Below, one piece after another: positions 1 to 12,012 of a stretch of DNA of 64,000 bases. A program made the translations under genes and the position numbers. This DNA comes from Colias croceus (lineage: Eukaryota > Arthropoda > Insecta > Lepidoptera > Pieridae). The stretch spans positions 6,832,501 through 6,896,500 of the forward strand of contig NC_059556.1 in assembly GCF_905220415.1 (NCBI RefSeq), read 5' to 3'. How positions within the stretch are numbered: position 1 is the first letter of the stretch; each line of letters opens with the position of its first letter. Below the pieces are notes generated by a model, which was given only the letters and a program-made list of their open reading frames with translations, was not told where the DNA came from and made no database searches.

Positions 1-2267
1 ATAGATAACTCTATCTGGCTCGGGATTTTGTGTTTTTAAGTGTTCTTTTGAGTTGTAAAGGTTTCGTTTCCTATTGCAATACAGATTGCATTGAGCTTTA
101 TGGTTTATTATATGTATATATAGCTTTATATAGTGATGTTTTTTTGGTACAGATTAAAAATTAAAAAATTACCAATAATTTAGGTATACAAAAATTTATT
201 GAATGTTATCTACATTGCAAATCCGATTGCCGATCCGGTTTGTTTGGCGGTATACCGCCTCTGTTGCTCTTTCATGCATAGCCTTTTTCAAACGATGTGG
301 TTATTTAGGTAAAAAAAGGTTATCAAATAGGTAGTGTTGATTACAGCTTCTAATAAATATTTCTATAACTCAGGCCCCGGAATCACAGACACAATAGAAA
401 ATCTATTGTGTCGTGGACCGATCGGGCCGCTCGGGGCTCAATGGGTTAATAAATTTATCGTACTTCCACTTTCCATTAAGTTGTGTCATGAATGCTATTA
501 ATTAACCAAATAAAAACATAATGTTAAAAGGTCGTGACATATTCGGTAGTACATTATCTTATTTACGACTAAATTATTGGTATTTTCACGGCAACACCTT
601 TAATATAGATAGCAAGTGGACCGTTTAAATTATCAGAGTAACATAAAGCATTACGTATCTCTTGGCTGTAACAATATCTCGTTATGTATTGACTAATTGA
701 ATTGCTGTTTTATGAACTAAGATATATTGGTAAATAATTAGGCACCTACCTATGGGCTAAGTATTCTTAGAAATTTAAACGGAAAATATCTTATTTAAGT
801 AAGTATGTACTTATCTTTTTTAAATCTTATCTCTTCACACATATCTGTAGTATTTGTGGATGTATAGGTAATTAGGTAGTAATCATCATTTAATTAACAG
901 AGATATGTATGGCGCATAGCTTTAAAGTAGTTAAGTATAAGAAACTTATAAATAAATGAACATAATATTTCTTACCTCATTACTCGAAGGATCGATCTAT
1001 TTTTGAAATCTTAGCCTATCGATTAGACACAACAATCTGCAATCTCCTCTTTCATCACCGAATATACCTAAAGTTATATTAATTCGTCTCAAGACTTTAA
1101 ATTATTGACTAAATTCTTAATCAGTTAAATTAAATAATTTTCACAAATTAAATCAATTCAAAGGTACCTACCTAATGACCATTTGGAGGTTATGTGTCAA
1201 AACATTTGAGTTATGGCGCGCCTGCCGCTCGAAAATGAGAGGATATGTTACGTTCGGATTCACGCTGCGAATGTCGTGGCTAGCTGCGTTCTTTATTTGT
1301 TTTAATTTGTAACTGATGGGTTCAGTTACTTCTTGTTTTTGACATGTCATTTTATTGCTTTGTAATTGAATTAAATTATACGCCATTTGTTTTACTATTT
1401 TTACTGTACGTCTGTTGTAATAATTTTGTGATATTTTTATTTTTTATTTACGGATGAAGAAGATAATTTTGTATGCCATAATCTTATTCAAATAAAAAAT
1501 AAAAAATAGACGTCATCCACACATCGCTTTTTATAAGATTAAATTAGAATATACCTAATGAAGAGTTTAATGTTTCAATCTAAAAACATAATAGATTAAA
1601 TTCAAATTCTTTCACTTACAAAACCTTTCACTTTTATTACAAAATTTAAAACAAGTCTCGTGCTACAACTCACAACAAATAAATGTCTACAAAATAAATA
1701 TTTAATCAAACAAATTCCGTATGTATCTGATTTCGCCTTATTTATTATCTTGTTCGTTATCGCCTCGGATAAACTAACAAGGGGTAGGCTATATTTAATT
1801 ACTCCAATCTTAACTTTATGCGCTCAGATTGTGATGGTAATTAGGTCTTTTAGAAACCCGCTAAGTGCCGTTTTCGTCGATTTGTTCCAGATAAGCCGAA
1901 TCAAAATTTATATTAAAAATCCATTTAGGTAACGTGCTGATGTATTTGTTGGCTTCCGTTTTGTTTTTATATTGTTTGATGTGTTATTCGGATTCTTATC
2001 CGTATGTTTACTGATTGATATTTTTTAAGTGTGCTACACCTTGTTTAGCAGTGTTTATAATAACAATAAATAATTTTTCTCTAATTTTTATGTATCTATT
2101 ATTTTGTTGTTTCCCTTCTGAGAGTGAGCAAAAAAAAAAAATTACAGTCGAAACCGTTTACTTACCTAGTTAAATAAATTATATAATAATACAAGACATC
2201 GAAAATTATCCACCATTTGTCCACCATTTATCCATTTTGTGACTGATTGATGTAAAAAATCAATCAT
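1..2267. other. AT-rich DNA, no gene seen
   Basis: No splice-bounded open frame and no recognisable repeat copy. A small 10-bp-stem hairpin (GACACAATAG, loop AAAAT, CTATTGTGTC) lies at 388-412. A slightly CpG-enriched patch lies at about 1205-1290. The short open frames at 1168-1386 and 1660-1932 have low-complexity AT-rich codon content and I regard them as chance. Confidence 0.6.
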
Positions 2268-2306
2268 ATGTGTCATTGGAGCATTCTCATTGCTCCAATG
2301 ACACAT
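2268..2306. repeat. Perfect 16-bp-stem hairpin
   Basis: Arms 2268-2283 and 2291-2306 (ATGTGTCATTGGAGCA and its complement) are perfectly complementary around a 7-nt loop. It is followed by ordinary AT-rich DNA and preceded by a short direct repeat TCCACCATTT (2209-2229). It may be a very small foldback remnant. No function can be read from the sequence. Confidence 0.85.
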
Positions 2307-3825
2307 CTCAGATTTAAATTGCTATCCGAATATATTATTATGAAAAAAATAAGATGCTGGCTGACGAACGAATCGATTTTATTCCGATTGAAAAATGATC
2401 GAATCGCATTCTAAATTCAAAATTTATCTGTCATCGAAATGAATCGAAATCATTGGACAATTTTGCCACCCGCAGCCAATCAAATGCAGCGATGAGATTC
2501 GAAACATGCATGTAGCACAAATGCATGTGCGATAGCGATTTTATATGATGGACGATTTAAGTTGGAGTAAAGTGTTTACGTGTGTGTATTGTTTTTAATA
2601 ATGTAAATAATTTAACATTTCTTTTTTTACTTTACTTTAATTATTGTATCTTAAAAATTATGCGTTCTATTAACGGGCATAACATATTTTAAGCTATATA
2701 GTAATAAATATTTTTTTAAATGTATTGACATAACTTATTATGTTCTAGAGAACTGAAATGTTCAAGTTCAGGATTTTTATACAGAGAGAATTCTCAAAAA
2801 ACGTTCACAAAAAAGTAGTCGTGTATGACTTGCACTGCACACAAAATGGTCGCCCAGAACGCCGCCCTGTAATTCCAATACTTACGAACATTACCCAGGA
2901 TGGCGACTATTATAATGTATTATGGAATATTATTTTACGACTATGGCTCCGGTGCGCATTATGGTATCGCATCTAAAAATACCGCCGTATTTATGGTGTT
3001 ATGGGGGCAGAATCGATTATCGGCACACCTGTCGAATTGACATCGATATTTTGGTTGTTCGATGTAAACAATCGAATATCGATAATGATACAGAGTAAAA
3101 AGAATTACTGAAAGGACTAGGTCTCTACTTTGTGGTACTACATACAATTTACGGAACGCAATCGAGTTTGAAAATAAGCAAAGCTTTTACCATAAATAAT
3201 GACAATTAAAACCAGACAACTAAGCCAGACAAGTTATGTAGGTACTATTTTAATATATATTTTTTATGTACTATTGTACCTACTATTGTAATATATACTC
3301 CAAGGTTATGCCGTTGGAATTATTTGAATATTTATGATAATTGTTAGGGTTAATTAAAATTTATTAGCTACCTATAGAAATTTAACTCAGATTATAATAT
3401 CCACTGTGTAATCAATATTTTTAGATATGGAAATAAACAACTATTTCAGTGACCAATTTACTTCAAAATTCAGCAAGGATCGTATTTAGGACCTCTTAGT
3501 AACAACGTTCATAGTTTTACCACTTTATCAAACACAAACTTGACTTTTAAAGAGACTAATGAATTATAACTCTACAGAACCTCGTAAAGTTAAACTATCT
3601 AATAACATAAATAAAAGAGCGTGACATAGGGGGAGTTATAGCCCACCTGTTAATTCATACATAATATCATGGTGAATAATACCTTCATTGTAAGGGAATA
3701 GTTTTAATAACTTAATTCACGTTCATGAATATTAATTGTTATTGCTGATTTGGCACTAGATAGTAGGTTAATAGTTCCTACTTGAATGGAATATATATCT
3801 CTGTATTTTTTTAGACCTATTTTTT
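2307..3825. other. Intronic or intergenic DNA with ATCGAT/forkhead-like motifs
   Basis: No gene seen. Two patches (about 2355-2560 and 3040-3090) are richer in GAATCGA and ATCGATA words. A forkhead-type TGTAAACA is at 3063-3070, between two inverted ATCGATATT copies. The 72-codon frame at 2758-2976 and the 62-codon frame opposite it have no splice context. Enhancer function is possible but only inferred. Confidence 0.4.
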
Positions 3826-3991
3826 AAGCTATTGCATAGCTTCTATCGCGGGCCTTGAGCGCGGGGACCGAATCGAGAAATTCCGTAACGAAAAAACCTC
3901 ACGCTCCCCACTCCGACGGGCGGAGGTGTGGCTTGAAGGCATGCTATGCAATAGCTTTACCACGGCAGTCACCGAGTGCCACACGTCTTTT
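3826..3991. mobile_element. GC-rich MITE-like repeat with 15-bp TIRs
   Basis: The sequence AAGCTATTGCATAGC at 3826-3840 is exactly complementary to 3943-3957. The enclosed core is GC-rich and CpG-rich, unlike its flanks. The following GC-rich stretch to 3991, ending in a run of T, probably belongs to the same repeat. It looks like a dispersed lepidopteran repeat. I could not define a target-site duplication, so the class is uncertain. Confidence 0.6.
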
Positions 3992-4934
3992 TAAATTTAA
4001 CTTCAAATTTAAATTTCAAATTTTTAACGGGTGAGTAGCAGAGTATTCTAGTAAAGTCTAATGGACACAATCTAATCTAGAAAAAGGAACTTACCTCTTT
4101 TCTTCCTGAAATATTTATCAGAATATATGTATATATTACAGTAATAAAGTGATTTGTCATGTTATATAGCAATTAACAACTGCGTGACCTTTCCTAAATC
4201 CGAAAAATACTCAGAAGTGACAGCTTCATAACATCACAGTCACCGTTAGATGGTGTCCATTTATTCTCACGATTAAACCAATTCTAAGGATTAATATATA
4301 AATCTAGTTTGGTCCGGAATGCGAAAATATAATTAAAAAGGCGAGTAGATATATAAAATACTTTGATATACCTACTTTAGAATTCAGATTATGTATTGGC
4401 TTCACAAGACAATGTGGTTGCATAGTGAATCACACTTTTGTGCATTATTATAAAAAATGTACAATGATAGAGTAATAATTATTGTTCATTGATGCTTATT
4501 TGTTCTCTACATAAACTTAAGTTGCAATAAGTTTCCGCAATTTTGGTTCTCCATCAGTATAATGGCAATATGCAAAACCGGCCATGGTTTACATAGGTAC
4601 CTATTCTATCAGGGCGTAGGTATCATTCAAAAACTGGAGCATGTTTTTTTTGTACTCATTGAGCATTCATTAAATTTATAACAAAATATCTCAAAGGAAA
4701 ATTCCTAAGCTTTTTACTGTGATAAAATGAAAATGGTAGTTTCTGACCCTACCTAAGTGTAAAGTATTTTCTATTACGTAGTGGTATTTGCTATTTCACT
4801 TCAAAGCTTCGTGAGCAAGTAACTGAATATGGACATGTCCATGATGACACCAGTCGACATTGAACTTCTTTGAATTAACTGCTCACTAACCATACGATAA
4901 ATACGTAAATTTTACTTAAGAACCAATTTAATTC
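3992..4934. other. AT-rich DNA, nothing recognisable
   Basis: No exon, repeat copy or RNA gene is supported here. TAGGTACCTA-type words are present, as in much of the window. Confidence 0.55.
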
Positions 4935-4979
4935 CGTGAATAGCAAGCTTTATTTCCAGAATAAAGCTTGCTATTCACG
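4935..4979. repeat. Perfect 19-bp-stem hairpin
   Basis: Arms 4935-4953 and 4961-4979 (CGTGAATAGCAAGCTTTAT and its complement) match perfectly around a 7-nt loop. Stem and loop lengths are shorter than a typical animal pre-miRNA. The perfect match suggests a recent small inverted duplication or a deleted foldback element. Confidence 0.9.
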
Positions 4980-5490
4980 TTACAAACCATAGCTCACCCA
5001 AGAATTCCACATTCAAATATAATAATCAGGTACAGTCCAACGCAAATTCGAAAGACATGAAAACGTACAATCGTGTACAAATTTCAATGAGATGTAAATG
5101 TACAATCGCGCACATTGTTGGGCGCGAGGTGTGAAAGGTTATTTGTGCCGTGAATTATGAGAATTATATCTTCGACTATGATTTTACACTTCAAGCGGAA
5201 ACTAGGTGGAGATTAGTGTGGACGTGACTTTATGCGATTTTTTTTAATAAATTTAATTAAAAGCGATTCACGGTCCATTATACTATTATGTTAGGTGCTA
5301 AATAATAAAAATTGTGTGGAACGTCGTGAACACCATGTTGAAGAAACATGTTTAAATGTGTTAGGCAATTGCATTAGTGTAATAAAGTTTATCATTACTT
5401 AAATTATAAATGCAAAATTGTTTCTTTCCATGTTGCAGGGGAAATGTAACACACTTTTTATGTCTGGAGATAGTTTGGTGGTTAGACAGT

Positions 5491-5527
5491 GGCGGTAAAA
5501 AGTAGCCTATATCTACTTTTTACCGCC
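5491..5527. repeat. Perfect 15-bp-stem hairpin inside a repeat remnant
   Basis: GGCGGTAAAAAGTAG at 5491-5505 pairs exactly with 5513-5527 around a 7-nt loop. The arm contains AAAAGTAGCCTAT, a word also found inside the GTCT-microsatellite elements. The hairpin is therefore probably a rearranged piece of that family, consistent with the GC-rich end of the family lying just downstream. Confidence 0.8.
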
Positions 5528-5546
5528 GTGAAACATCTTTAATTAT

Positions 5547-5602
5547 GTCCATGGGAATTTCCTTTAATCAGGCGGGTGAAGCCGCGGGCGAAAAACTAGT
5601 TG
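5547..5602 (+). mobile_element. Truncated GC-rich end of a GTCT-family element
   Basis: The segment ends in GGGTGAAGCCGCGGGCGAAA followed by AACTAGT, the same end as the fuller copies at 27193 and 28551. The microsatellite half is missing, so it is a fragment. Confidence 0.6.
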
Positions 5603-6690
5603 AATACAGTAGTAAATCTATATGAGATTCTTATTTAAATTATTGTTCTAAAATTACCCATTCAACAGCTCTTCAACCTGGATCTTCTATATAAAGCGTT
5701 TATGGATTGAAACTGATAGCCAAGTTTAAGAGCTGTATAATCAAGACAGATGTTTTTCGTAAAATTGTTGAATTAATTTTACATAAACATGTCGAATATA
5801 GCTAGTTTTCATGAAGATATGGCCGGAGTGAATGATACACATCTGAGGTGCTATTATTCTATGCTAATGTATCATTTTTATTCACAGTTTTTATATGTAA
5901 TGCAATTTGGCGCAAGGAATTCCATCGATACATGTGTTTTCTTGATAAAAAACGTGTGAAGTTATAAACTATGTGCTATAGTGTGGAAATGAGACAATTA
6001 ACATATTAATTCGGTGAATATTTATGTGGCAAATACCTAATTGAATGATTAATTGTAGCTGGTTGGAAATATGTTAATTTTTTTATGTGTACTGTGATAT
6101 TAATTTAATGTTATTAGGTTGTTATGTTTCTATAGAAACATTAGACGCTCACTAACTCAAATTTAAAAGCAGCTTTAGGTGTTTAAATGTGTAAATGGAT
6201 ATGTATAATAACCCTGGTTATTCCCTTCATCTTCGTAGAGAAAAAATAATACGTAAAATATTTTAGTTTAATAAATACATGAAATACTAAAGCACCATGT
6301 CCACACTAACACCGTCACTCGCGGCCGGGATAATAACCCGGTTCGTAGTGATTGTTTTTTCTCCACTAATAAGTGGTTGGTGTGAGCGGCGGTCGTCGAT
6401 ACTAAATTATTGATTGTATGTAATGGCGATCGAATCGCACGTTCGAACGATAATGTTGCCTAATGCTCGGATAATAACAAAAGCTCGTTTTGGTGATTCA
6501 TGCGAGTTCATGATATCTGAATGAGTTAATTTACGTATTTAATATAATATTATATTGATGATTTTCACACTATTTTATAATTAACTCCTTCTAAGTATGG
6601 ATTGATCTTGCCTGGATTCAGTTTTATATAAAAACGAAGGTCGGTATTTTGTTACTTACTATTTAAAAAATAGTTATCTTTAATAATATC
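5603..6690. other. AT-rich DNA with a CpG patch near 6300-6480
   Basis: No gene seen. The patch at about 6305-6480 is richer in CpG and contains an imperfect short palindrome (CCGGGATAATAACCCGG). It could be regulatory or an old repeat and I cannot tell which. Confidence 0.4.
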
Positions 6691-6878
6691 ACACTAATAT
6701 TAGCAAGCTGAAGAGTTTGTTTGTTTGAACGCGTGAATCTCAGGAACTACTGGTCCGATTTGAAAAATTCTTTCGGTGTAAGATAGACCATTTATCGAGG
6801 AAGGCTATAGTCTATCATCAAGCTAAGACGAACATAAGTGGAGCAATGCGGGCGACACCGCGGAGCACAGCTAGTCGA
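6691..6878 (+). mobile_element. Short interspersed element, 'GCTGAAGAGTTTGTTTG' family
   Basis: It starts with ACTAATATTAG, then GCTGAAGAGTTTGTTTGTTT, a central CTACTGGTCCGATTTGAAAA block, and a CGGGCGACACCGCGG...AGCTAGT end. The layout resembles the GTCT-family elements (an AATATTA end, a GG(A/T)CCGATTT block and a GC-rich AGCTAGT end) but without the microsatellite. Partial copies occur at 46868-46963 (plus) and 43429-43500 (minus). It is non-coding. Confidence 0.7.
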
Positions 6879-7349
6879 TATTATATAAAACAAACCAATA
6901 CAAAATAGCTTTCCTACCTTCTCTAAGAATACTGTAGGATTATAGAAATATTATCTACCAAATTGGTTAATTAAGAACTTTCCTAAAAAGCCACCAGCAT
7001 ACAAATCTGAAAATTTCTACACAACAAACGCTCTGCAATTAAACTCCATTTTCGGGTGCGTCGGTTAAAAATAGCTATCCGCTAGTTAGCTAACAAGGTG
7101 TCGGGTATCGCTATCTCCACAGATAATTTGCTAATTGCTTTCCTCTGTAATCATATACGGCAACACCGACCACTCAACTGGCAACACTCAGTTATTTGTT
7201 TTATTAACGAGCGCTAACTGGTATTATTTTCGCTCGCCAGGATCTAGTGTTTGGTTTTGTTAGTGTTTAAACGTGTAGGAAGTTATGTTTGCTGAGTTAT
7301 AATGTACTAGCTTAAGTTCGCGGTTGTGTTCGCGAGGTAGTGAGAAAAA

Positions 7350-7443
7350 AATCATAGAAGACATTTTTAAACAATTGAAAATTCGATCACGAGGCGGCAT
7401 TTGAACCCGCGTCTTTGGCCAAAATAAATCGAATCACTCCTCG
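7350..7443 (-). mobile_element. Remnant of a tRNA-derived SINE
   Basis: Read on the minus strand it contains GCGGGTTCAAATGCC (box-B-like GGTTCAAATGC at 7398-7414), followed by a GCCTCGTGATCGAATTTTC segment and an AT-rich tail. This is the 3' half of a tRNA-like head plus body. The box A half is degenerate, so it is a relic. Confidence 0.45.
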
Positions 7444-7564
7444 TAATCCATTTTTTTCTAATCTTTAAAAGTTTCTCATTTATAAAGCATTTAAATGCTA
7501 GAAAACTACTTATGTAGGTACCTATAATAAACGTCGTAGATTATTCTAGGATCTGATTTATCGC

Positions 7565-7572
7565 TATCGATA
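7565..7572. promoter_or_regulatory. Perfect DRE-type octamer TATCGATA
   Basis: TATCGATA is the insect DREF/BEAF-type core. It sits in a local cluster of ATCG words (CGCTATCGATAATAGCGCTATCGCG). No transcription start or first exon is recognisable beside it, so the site is only a sequence match. Confidence 0.35.
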
Positions 7573-7604
7573 ATAGCGCTATCGCGAAATCGACAACTAG
7601 ATTT

Positions 7605-7777
7605 TGACGTGACAACGTCTTATAATTCGATAAAGCCGGCTGCACGCACGAAAAAACATGACTCATGCGGCGTTACCTCGCTCTGACTCATCTGAGGCGT
7701 TCCATGTAAAAGCTTGAAGTGCGAGCGAGAGCGCGGAACGAGCGACAAAGAAGCACAATCGGACGTTGTCACGTTCA
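7605..7777. mobile_element. CpG-rich MITE with 'GACGTGACAACGTC' ends
   Basis: TGACGTGACAACGTC at 7605-7619 is inverted at the other end as GACGTTGTCACGTTCA (7762-7777), with one mismatch. The core is GC-rich and CpG-rich in AT-rich flanks. The 92-codon plus-strand frame starting at 7719 begins inside this element and is not a gene. I assign no superfamily. Confidence 0.65.
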
Positions 7778-8338
7778 ATTATCGTCAGTAAACCGACTTT
7801 ACAGACAACCAATTTTTTTAAAATATCATTATAATCCATTATTTAATTCTATAGGTAATATTATAATTATGAATCTAGATTCTAAAGTAATAAATCTTTC
7901 AAATTGTAAAACATACTTTAATACAGGTGTAATAATTTCAAAGCTGATCTACACAAACAGACAAAATTCGCACTCATATTACACTTATCCACTTTAAAGT
8001 ACCGCTGAGCTATTAAACTGTATAACGACTCAAATATCACCTAAATTAGACAAAGTAACACTAAAGATGTGAATTTCGCGTGAATTTGGAAACGATTACG
8101 GTGACGGGGAACAAACAGCCAATGTACACTGAGTACATATTGGTCTATGCGTCAAAGATTAGAGCTTTGTAGATGTGGCAGGTGGAGTTGGAGTGTTATT
8201 TTTTTTATGTAAGTATAATAAATTAATGTGATGCATATTAAAAATTAAAAATTGATCTACATTCTATAAACCCTAAATAGTAAAATAATAGAAATGGATA
8301 GTTATTTTATAATAATGTAGAATGTTAATTCATATATT

Positions 8339-8356
8339 CAACACACACACACACAC
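8339..8356. repeat. (CA)n microsatellite
   Basis: About nine uninterrupted CA units, immediately upstream of a LINE-like 3' tail. Confidence 0.95.
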
Positions 8357-8512
8357 TCGCTTTTACTCACGTTATAATGGCACTGTGTCTTATGGAGTGG
8401 AAAGCGTCGATCGCCTATAGCACAGGTCTAGTACCTAGTTTAGGCGATTGTCGTGTCTCATTTATGTAAACTTTTTATAATGTGGGTCTAAATAAATATT
8501 TTTTCATTTTCA
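8357..8512 (+). mobile_element. Putative non-LTR retrotransposon 3' tail
   Basis: A moderately GC-rich segment contains an inverted pair ATCGCCTA/TAGGCGAT (8409 to 8456), then CTAAATAAATATTTTTT with an AATAAA signal at 8491-8496 and an A/T-rich end. The layout fits the 3' UTR of a LINE, with no coding sequence retained. The identification comes from its look and composition only. A comparison with lepidopteran LINE libraries would decide it. Confidence 0.4.
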
Positions 8513-8550
8513 ATTATTTAACAATGTAAAACTAATATTTTAAGTTAAGA

Positions 8551-8914
8551 GGCCTACACCACCGAAACTAGCGCCACCGAACATTTTATTTTTTTACTCC
8601 TTAACCAGATCAAATTTTAAAAATCTAGCTCGGTACTTTGCTAGTATATTACTTGTAGTATTTTTGGTATTACTTTTCACTATTCTAACTGTTCATTATT
8701 CTAGAGAACTTTTGATTACCGCCAAAAGTGGCCACTTTTGGCGGTAATCAAAAGTTCTCCTAATTTACCGAATGCAAAATAATGAAAAGTAATACCAAAA
8801 ATACTACAAGTAATATACTAGCAAAGTACCGAGCTAGATTTTTTAAATTTGATCTGGTTTAGGAGTAAAAAAATAAAATGTTGGGGGGGCGCTAGTTTCG
8901 GTGGTGTAGTCGCC
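8551..8914. mobile_element. 364-bp near-perfect foldback element
   Basis: The two halves are inverted copies along almost the whole length, centred near 8731 on GCCAAAAGTGGCCACTTTTG. Outer ends read GGCCTACACCACCGAAAC and its near-complement. TTAAGA flanks both sides (8545-8550 and 8915-8920), a likely target-site duplication. There is effectively no internal spacer, so this is a foldback built of two arms. It carries no coding capacity. The few mismatches between arms suggest a relatively recent origin or ongoing arm conversion. Confidence 0.85.
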
Positions 8915-8920
8915 TTAAGA

Positions 8921-10708
8921 TAAAGCAATCGATAAAATTGTAAATGAAATCATTTCTGCTCGAATGAGGGATTCAAGTAGGATAAATCGCAAGAAGAGAG
9001 TATTTAAATATCAATATTTTTAATAAAAAAGCCTAGTTAAATCAAAAATTAACATTATACACAACAAGTATAGCAAAACACTATCAGTACCTATCATAGC
9101 ATTTTATATAAAGATGTGAATATATTATATTGTAGTCGATGGTAGCGCGTCTACAACATGAAATATCTTTAGTCTATGCTTAGAAACTGGTCTTATAAAA
9201 AACAAACGTGAAGTATTTTGCCGGTAAATCGCGTTCTTACTCGTATACTCAATAGGTTTATGAGGAAAGTGATCGATACGGTTCGTAGATACAAACATGT
9301 AATTTATATAGCAGAAGAATAATAGAGGTAATCTGTCTAGATTCTAGGCAGAAAAAGTGCGTTTTTATTAGCACAATCGGTTCATTTACTCTCATAAGCT
9401 GGTGTATAAAAATAAGCCCGGAATTCATGAAATGATTGTATATGATATCGAAGAGAGACATCAAGACATTTCCAATTCCAAAATAAGTACTTATTAGGTA
9501 TTATAATGCCAATAAATATTTATTAAATAGATAGTCCAAACTATATTATAATCGGGATATAAAATAAATTGTAATGATAATGCTTGATTGCAATTAGACC
9601 CTGATATTTTTAAAGATGTCTATTATTGTACATAACAACCTAACTTATTCAGGTAGGTATTTTTTCCGTAATATTTCCCTCAAATGTCAGATTTAGTATA
9701 AAAAGCATAAAAGCAAAACATCCTTGCTCAATATGGAACACGCAAACACCCCGAAATTTAATAAAACACCTTATAGGGTGTAAATTTGCGATATGAAATA
9801 TGTGGAACAATAATCTCCTTGATCGGTGAAGTGATCGTAAATATTTGCCGCTTTTTATTAGAATAACTTTATAACAAGATTTTTTTGAATATAGCAATTG
9901 CTCATGTATGTTCAGAAATAATGACTATATTTTGAATAAATTAAAAATTAGATCATAATAAATTTATGGCTTTTGGGAGCTCAAATACTTTTTTAACGTA
10001 CATAATATATTTTCCGACCGTCGTTTATTTGAGTCAAACCTATTTTAGTTTAGAGGAACGAATATGAATAATGAATATTTTAATTAGAGTAATTAAAGAC
10101 TCGTTTACCAGTAAAGCTAATAAATACTTAGCACGGGAAACTGTAATAAAAATACTGATTCGTCAAACTTTTCTCTAACAATTTTATATAGACCGTCTGA
10201 AAATCGAACGTCATAAAACATAATGGAATTCAGTTTAGAAACTTCGCCTGCAATTGTCAGCACTCGCGACACGTCGTTTTGCATTTTATATCATTCGCTT
10301 AACGTTTTTGAACGTTATGTTGACATGCTAATGTTGCTATTCATTTTAAAATTCGAACGCGGAACTGAACTTTTCTTCTTCTTGCGTTTGTTTTTTTTTT
10401 GATGACATTAAAATTGATTCTAAATTCAAAGATCTGAAACATCTGACGAAGAAATTCAAGTGCTTTGTTTTTTATGTTTAGTAAGTTTACCTTTTTTATG
10501 AACATTTTCTATTGAATTCGATAAACCCAGTGAGAGTGTAATATTTATAGTAATGACACAGTGTAATGACGTCTAAGCAAGATCATTTTGGTGAGCATTT
10601 TCAGTTGACTTCTAAAAATCATAGATTTGGAACGTATGATGTGAAACTCTCTCAAGTTAATTATTTATAAAGATGACCATTTTCTGTAAGCGTGTTTTAT
10701 AAAAATTA
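8921..10708. other. AT-rich DNA, no gene seen
   Basis: No splice-bounded exon. The minus-strand frames at 9258-9464 and 9649-9897 have no recognisable domains or splice context and are taken as chance. Confidence 0.5.
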
Positions 10709-10757
10709 TTCCTTACCACAAAGTCCATGCAAACGAAGTCGCGGGCGCGAGCTAGTT
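10709..10757 (+). mobile_element. Fragment of a GC-rich element end
   Basis: It ends in AACGAAGTCGCGGGCGCGAGCTAGT, a degenerate version of the end shared by the GTCT and GCTGAAGAG families. Only the last ~50 bp survive. Confidence 0.5.
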
Positions 10758-11862
10758 TGACATCATACGCTTACAAATAAATTTGTACCTATCCAACAGT
10801 TAAATAATAAATAGTATAAAAACAGGAACAATGTAATGTCCTCAACAGTGTACATCGTGAATGTAAATTCGGTAATTTGGAGCACTTGGCGTACCTTATG
10901 TGCGAATCGCGCATAAAATTACAATAATACACACCCTTATTGTGGTTCACAATATGATATATGTTTAAATTTATAGGTTATTTGAAGGGTAGCTACGTTG
11001 TACGTAATTGTCTAGTATGTGGTGTCTAATTGAAGGCAATTTAATATCGTTTTCATTCATGTTGTATTTCGAGCGGTGGTAAGATTTAGATCAAACTTTG
11101 ACTGGACAAAAATTGAAGTTTATTGAAAAATTTAAATTAATTTTATGTACACGTTGTATCTTTTATATACCTAACTGAGACAATTTTTCGATATTTCCGA
11201 ATCTATTCAGGCTTTAAGAGGTTTTTTAATTTATTATTTATCAAGAGATCTATAGTATAGAGGCTATAATGGAATTAAATAATCCAAATGCCATTATGAA
11301 AACATCGCACGCATAATATGAAAAATAACCTTTATCATTTTAACTTACTTTTCAAATTTTTTATTACATAGGTACTTAAATGTCCAACCAAATGGTATGT
11401 TAATAAGAGAAAACAGAGAGACCAACAATATAAAAGGACATTAGAAGCAACAATGCAGCAGACATGTTCAGAGAAGCTATTGAAATGTAAACTAAAGCGT
11501 TAACCTCTTGGATGTATCTAATGTATGGGCTTGTTAGTTATTATTACATCTATAGTAGGTACTTTAAAGATTTCTGTTGTAGTTAGTAAGAAATAGAACG
11601 TTATATGAATAAGACTTTTTGAACTAGTGCTCTTAATCGTGAGCAAATAGTACTTAAGAATTGCCATAGACATTACTAACTGAAAGTGTAGTCTAAATCG
11701 ATTTGGTGATATGCCCCACGCAGATCATGATCATGTTACGAATAATAAACATACTGCTACATGTTGATAGAATGCAATAGTTCAACTAATAATACTATAC
11801 ATTATTTTTTAATAATGTAGTTCATTTTGGACAGAATTATAACATCTTAGTAAACAATTATT
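10758..11862. other. AT-rich DNA, nothing recognisable
   Basis: No gene, RNA gene or repeat copy supported. Confidence 0.5.
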
Positions 11863-12012
11863 ATTGAAATGAAACTTCTTTAGGCGCGGGGGTAAAATTT
11901 CAAGGTCGCGTAAAGGTAATACTGTGACGTCATGGAGTGAGCCGACAATTTTGGTATCTTTGAATCCTTCCAAAGAAGTTTCACTTTTGACGAGAGTGCT
12001 CGGCACAGACGC
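11863..12012 (-). mobile_element. MITE, 'AGTGAAACTTCTTT' family, copy 1
   Basis: TGAAACTTCTTT near 11868 is inverted as AAAGAAGTTTCACTTTT at 11972-11988, enclosing a core with GACGTCATGGAG. Flanking sequence to 12012 (GTGCTCGGCACAGACGCG) also matches the copy at 54863. Other copies are at 32731, 46966 and 54863. In this copy the minus strand has no stop across the element (65-codon frame 11809-12006), but the other copies have a stop in the same frame, so it is not a gene. Confidence 0.7.

Noticed and set aside
4096..4106. 11-nt minus-strand microexon between a TTTCAG acceptor and a GTAAGT donor
   Set aside because: Too short and unsupported by any neighbouring minus-strand exon.
5439..5494. 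Possible exon after the acceptor TTTCCATGTTGCAG
   Set aside because: The acceptor is good, but the only donor lies in a repeat-derived hairpin and does not match consensus well.
11809..12006. 65-codon minus frame over a MITE, peptide with KIVGSLHDVTVLPLRDLEI
   Set aside because: Three other copies of the same MITE have a TGA at the same codon position, so the open frame is accidental to this copy.
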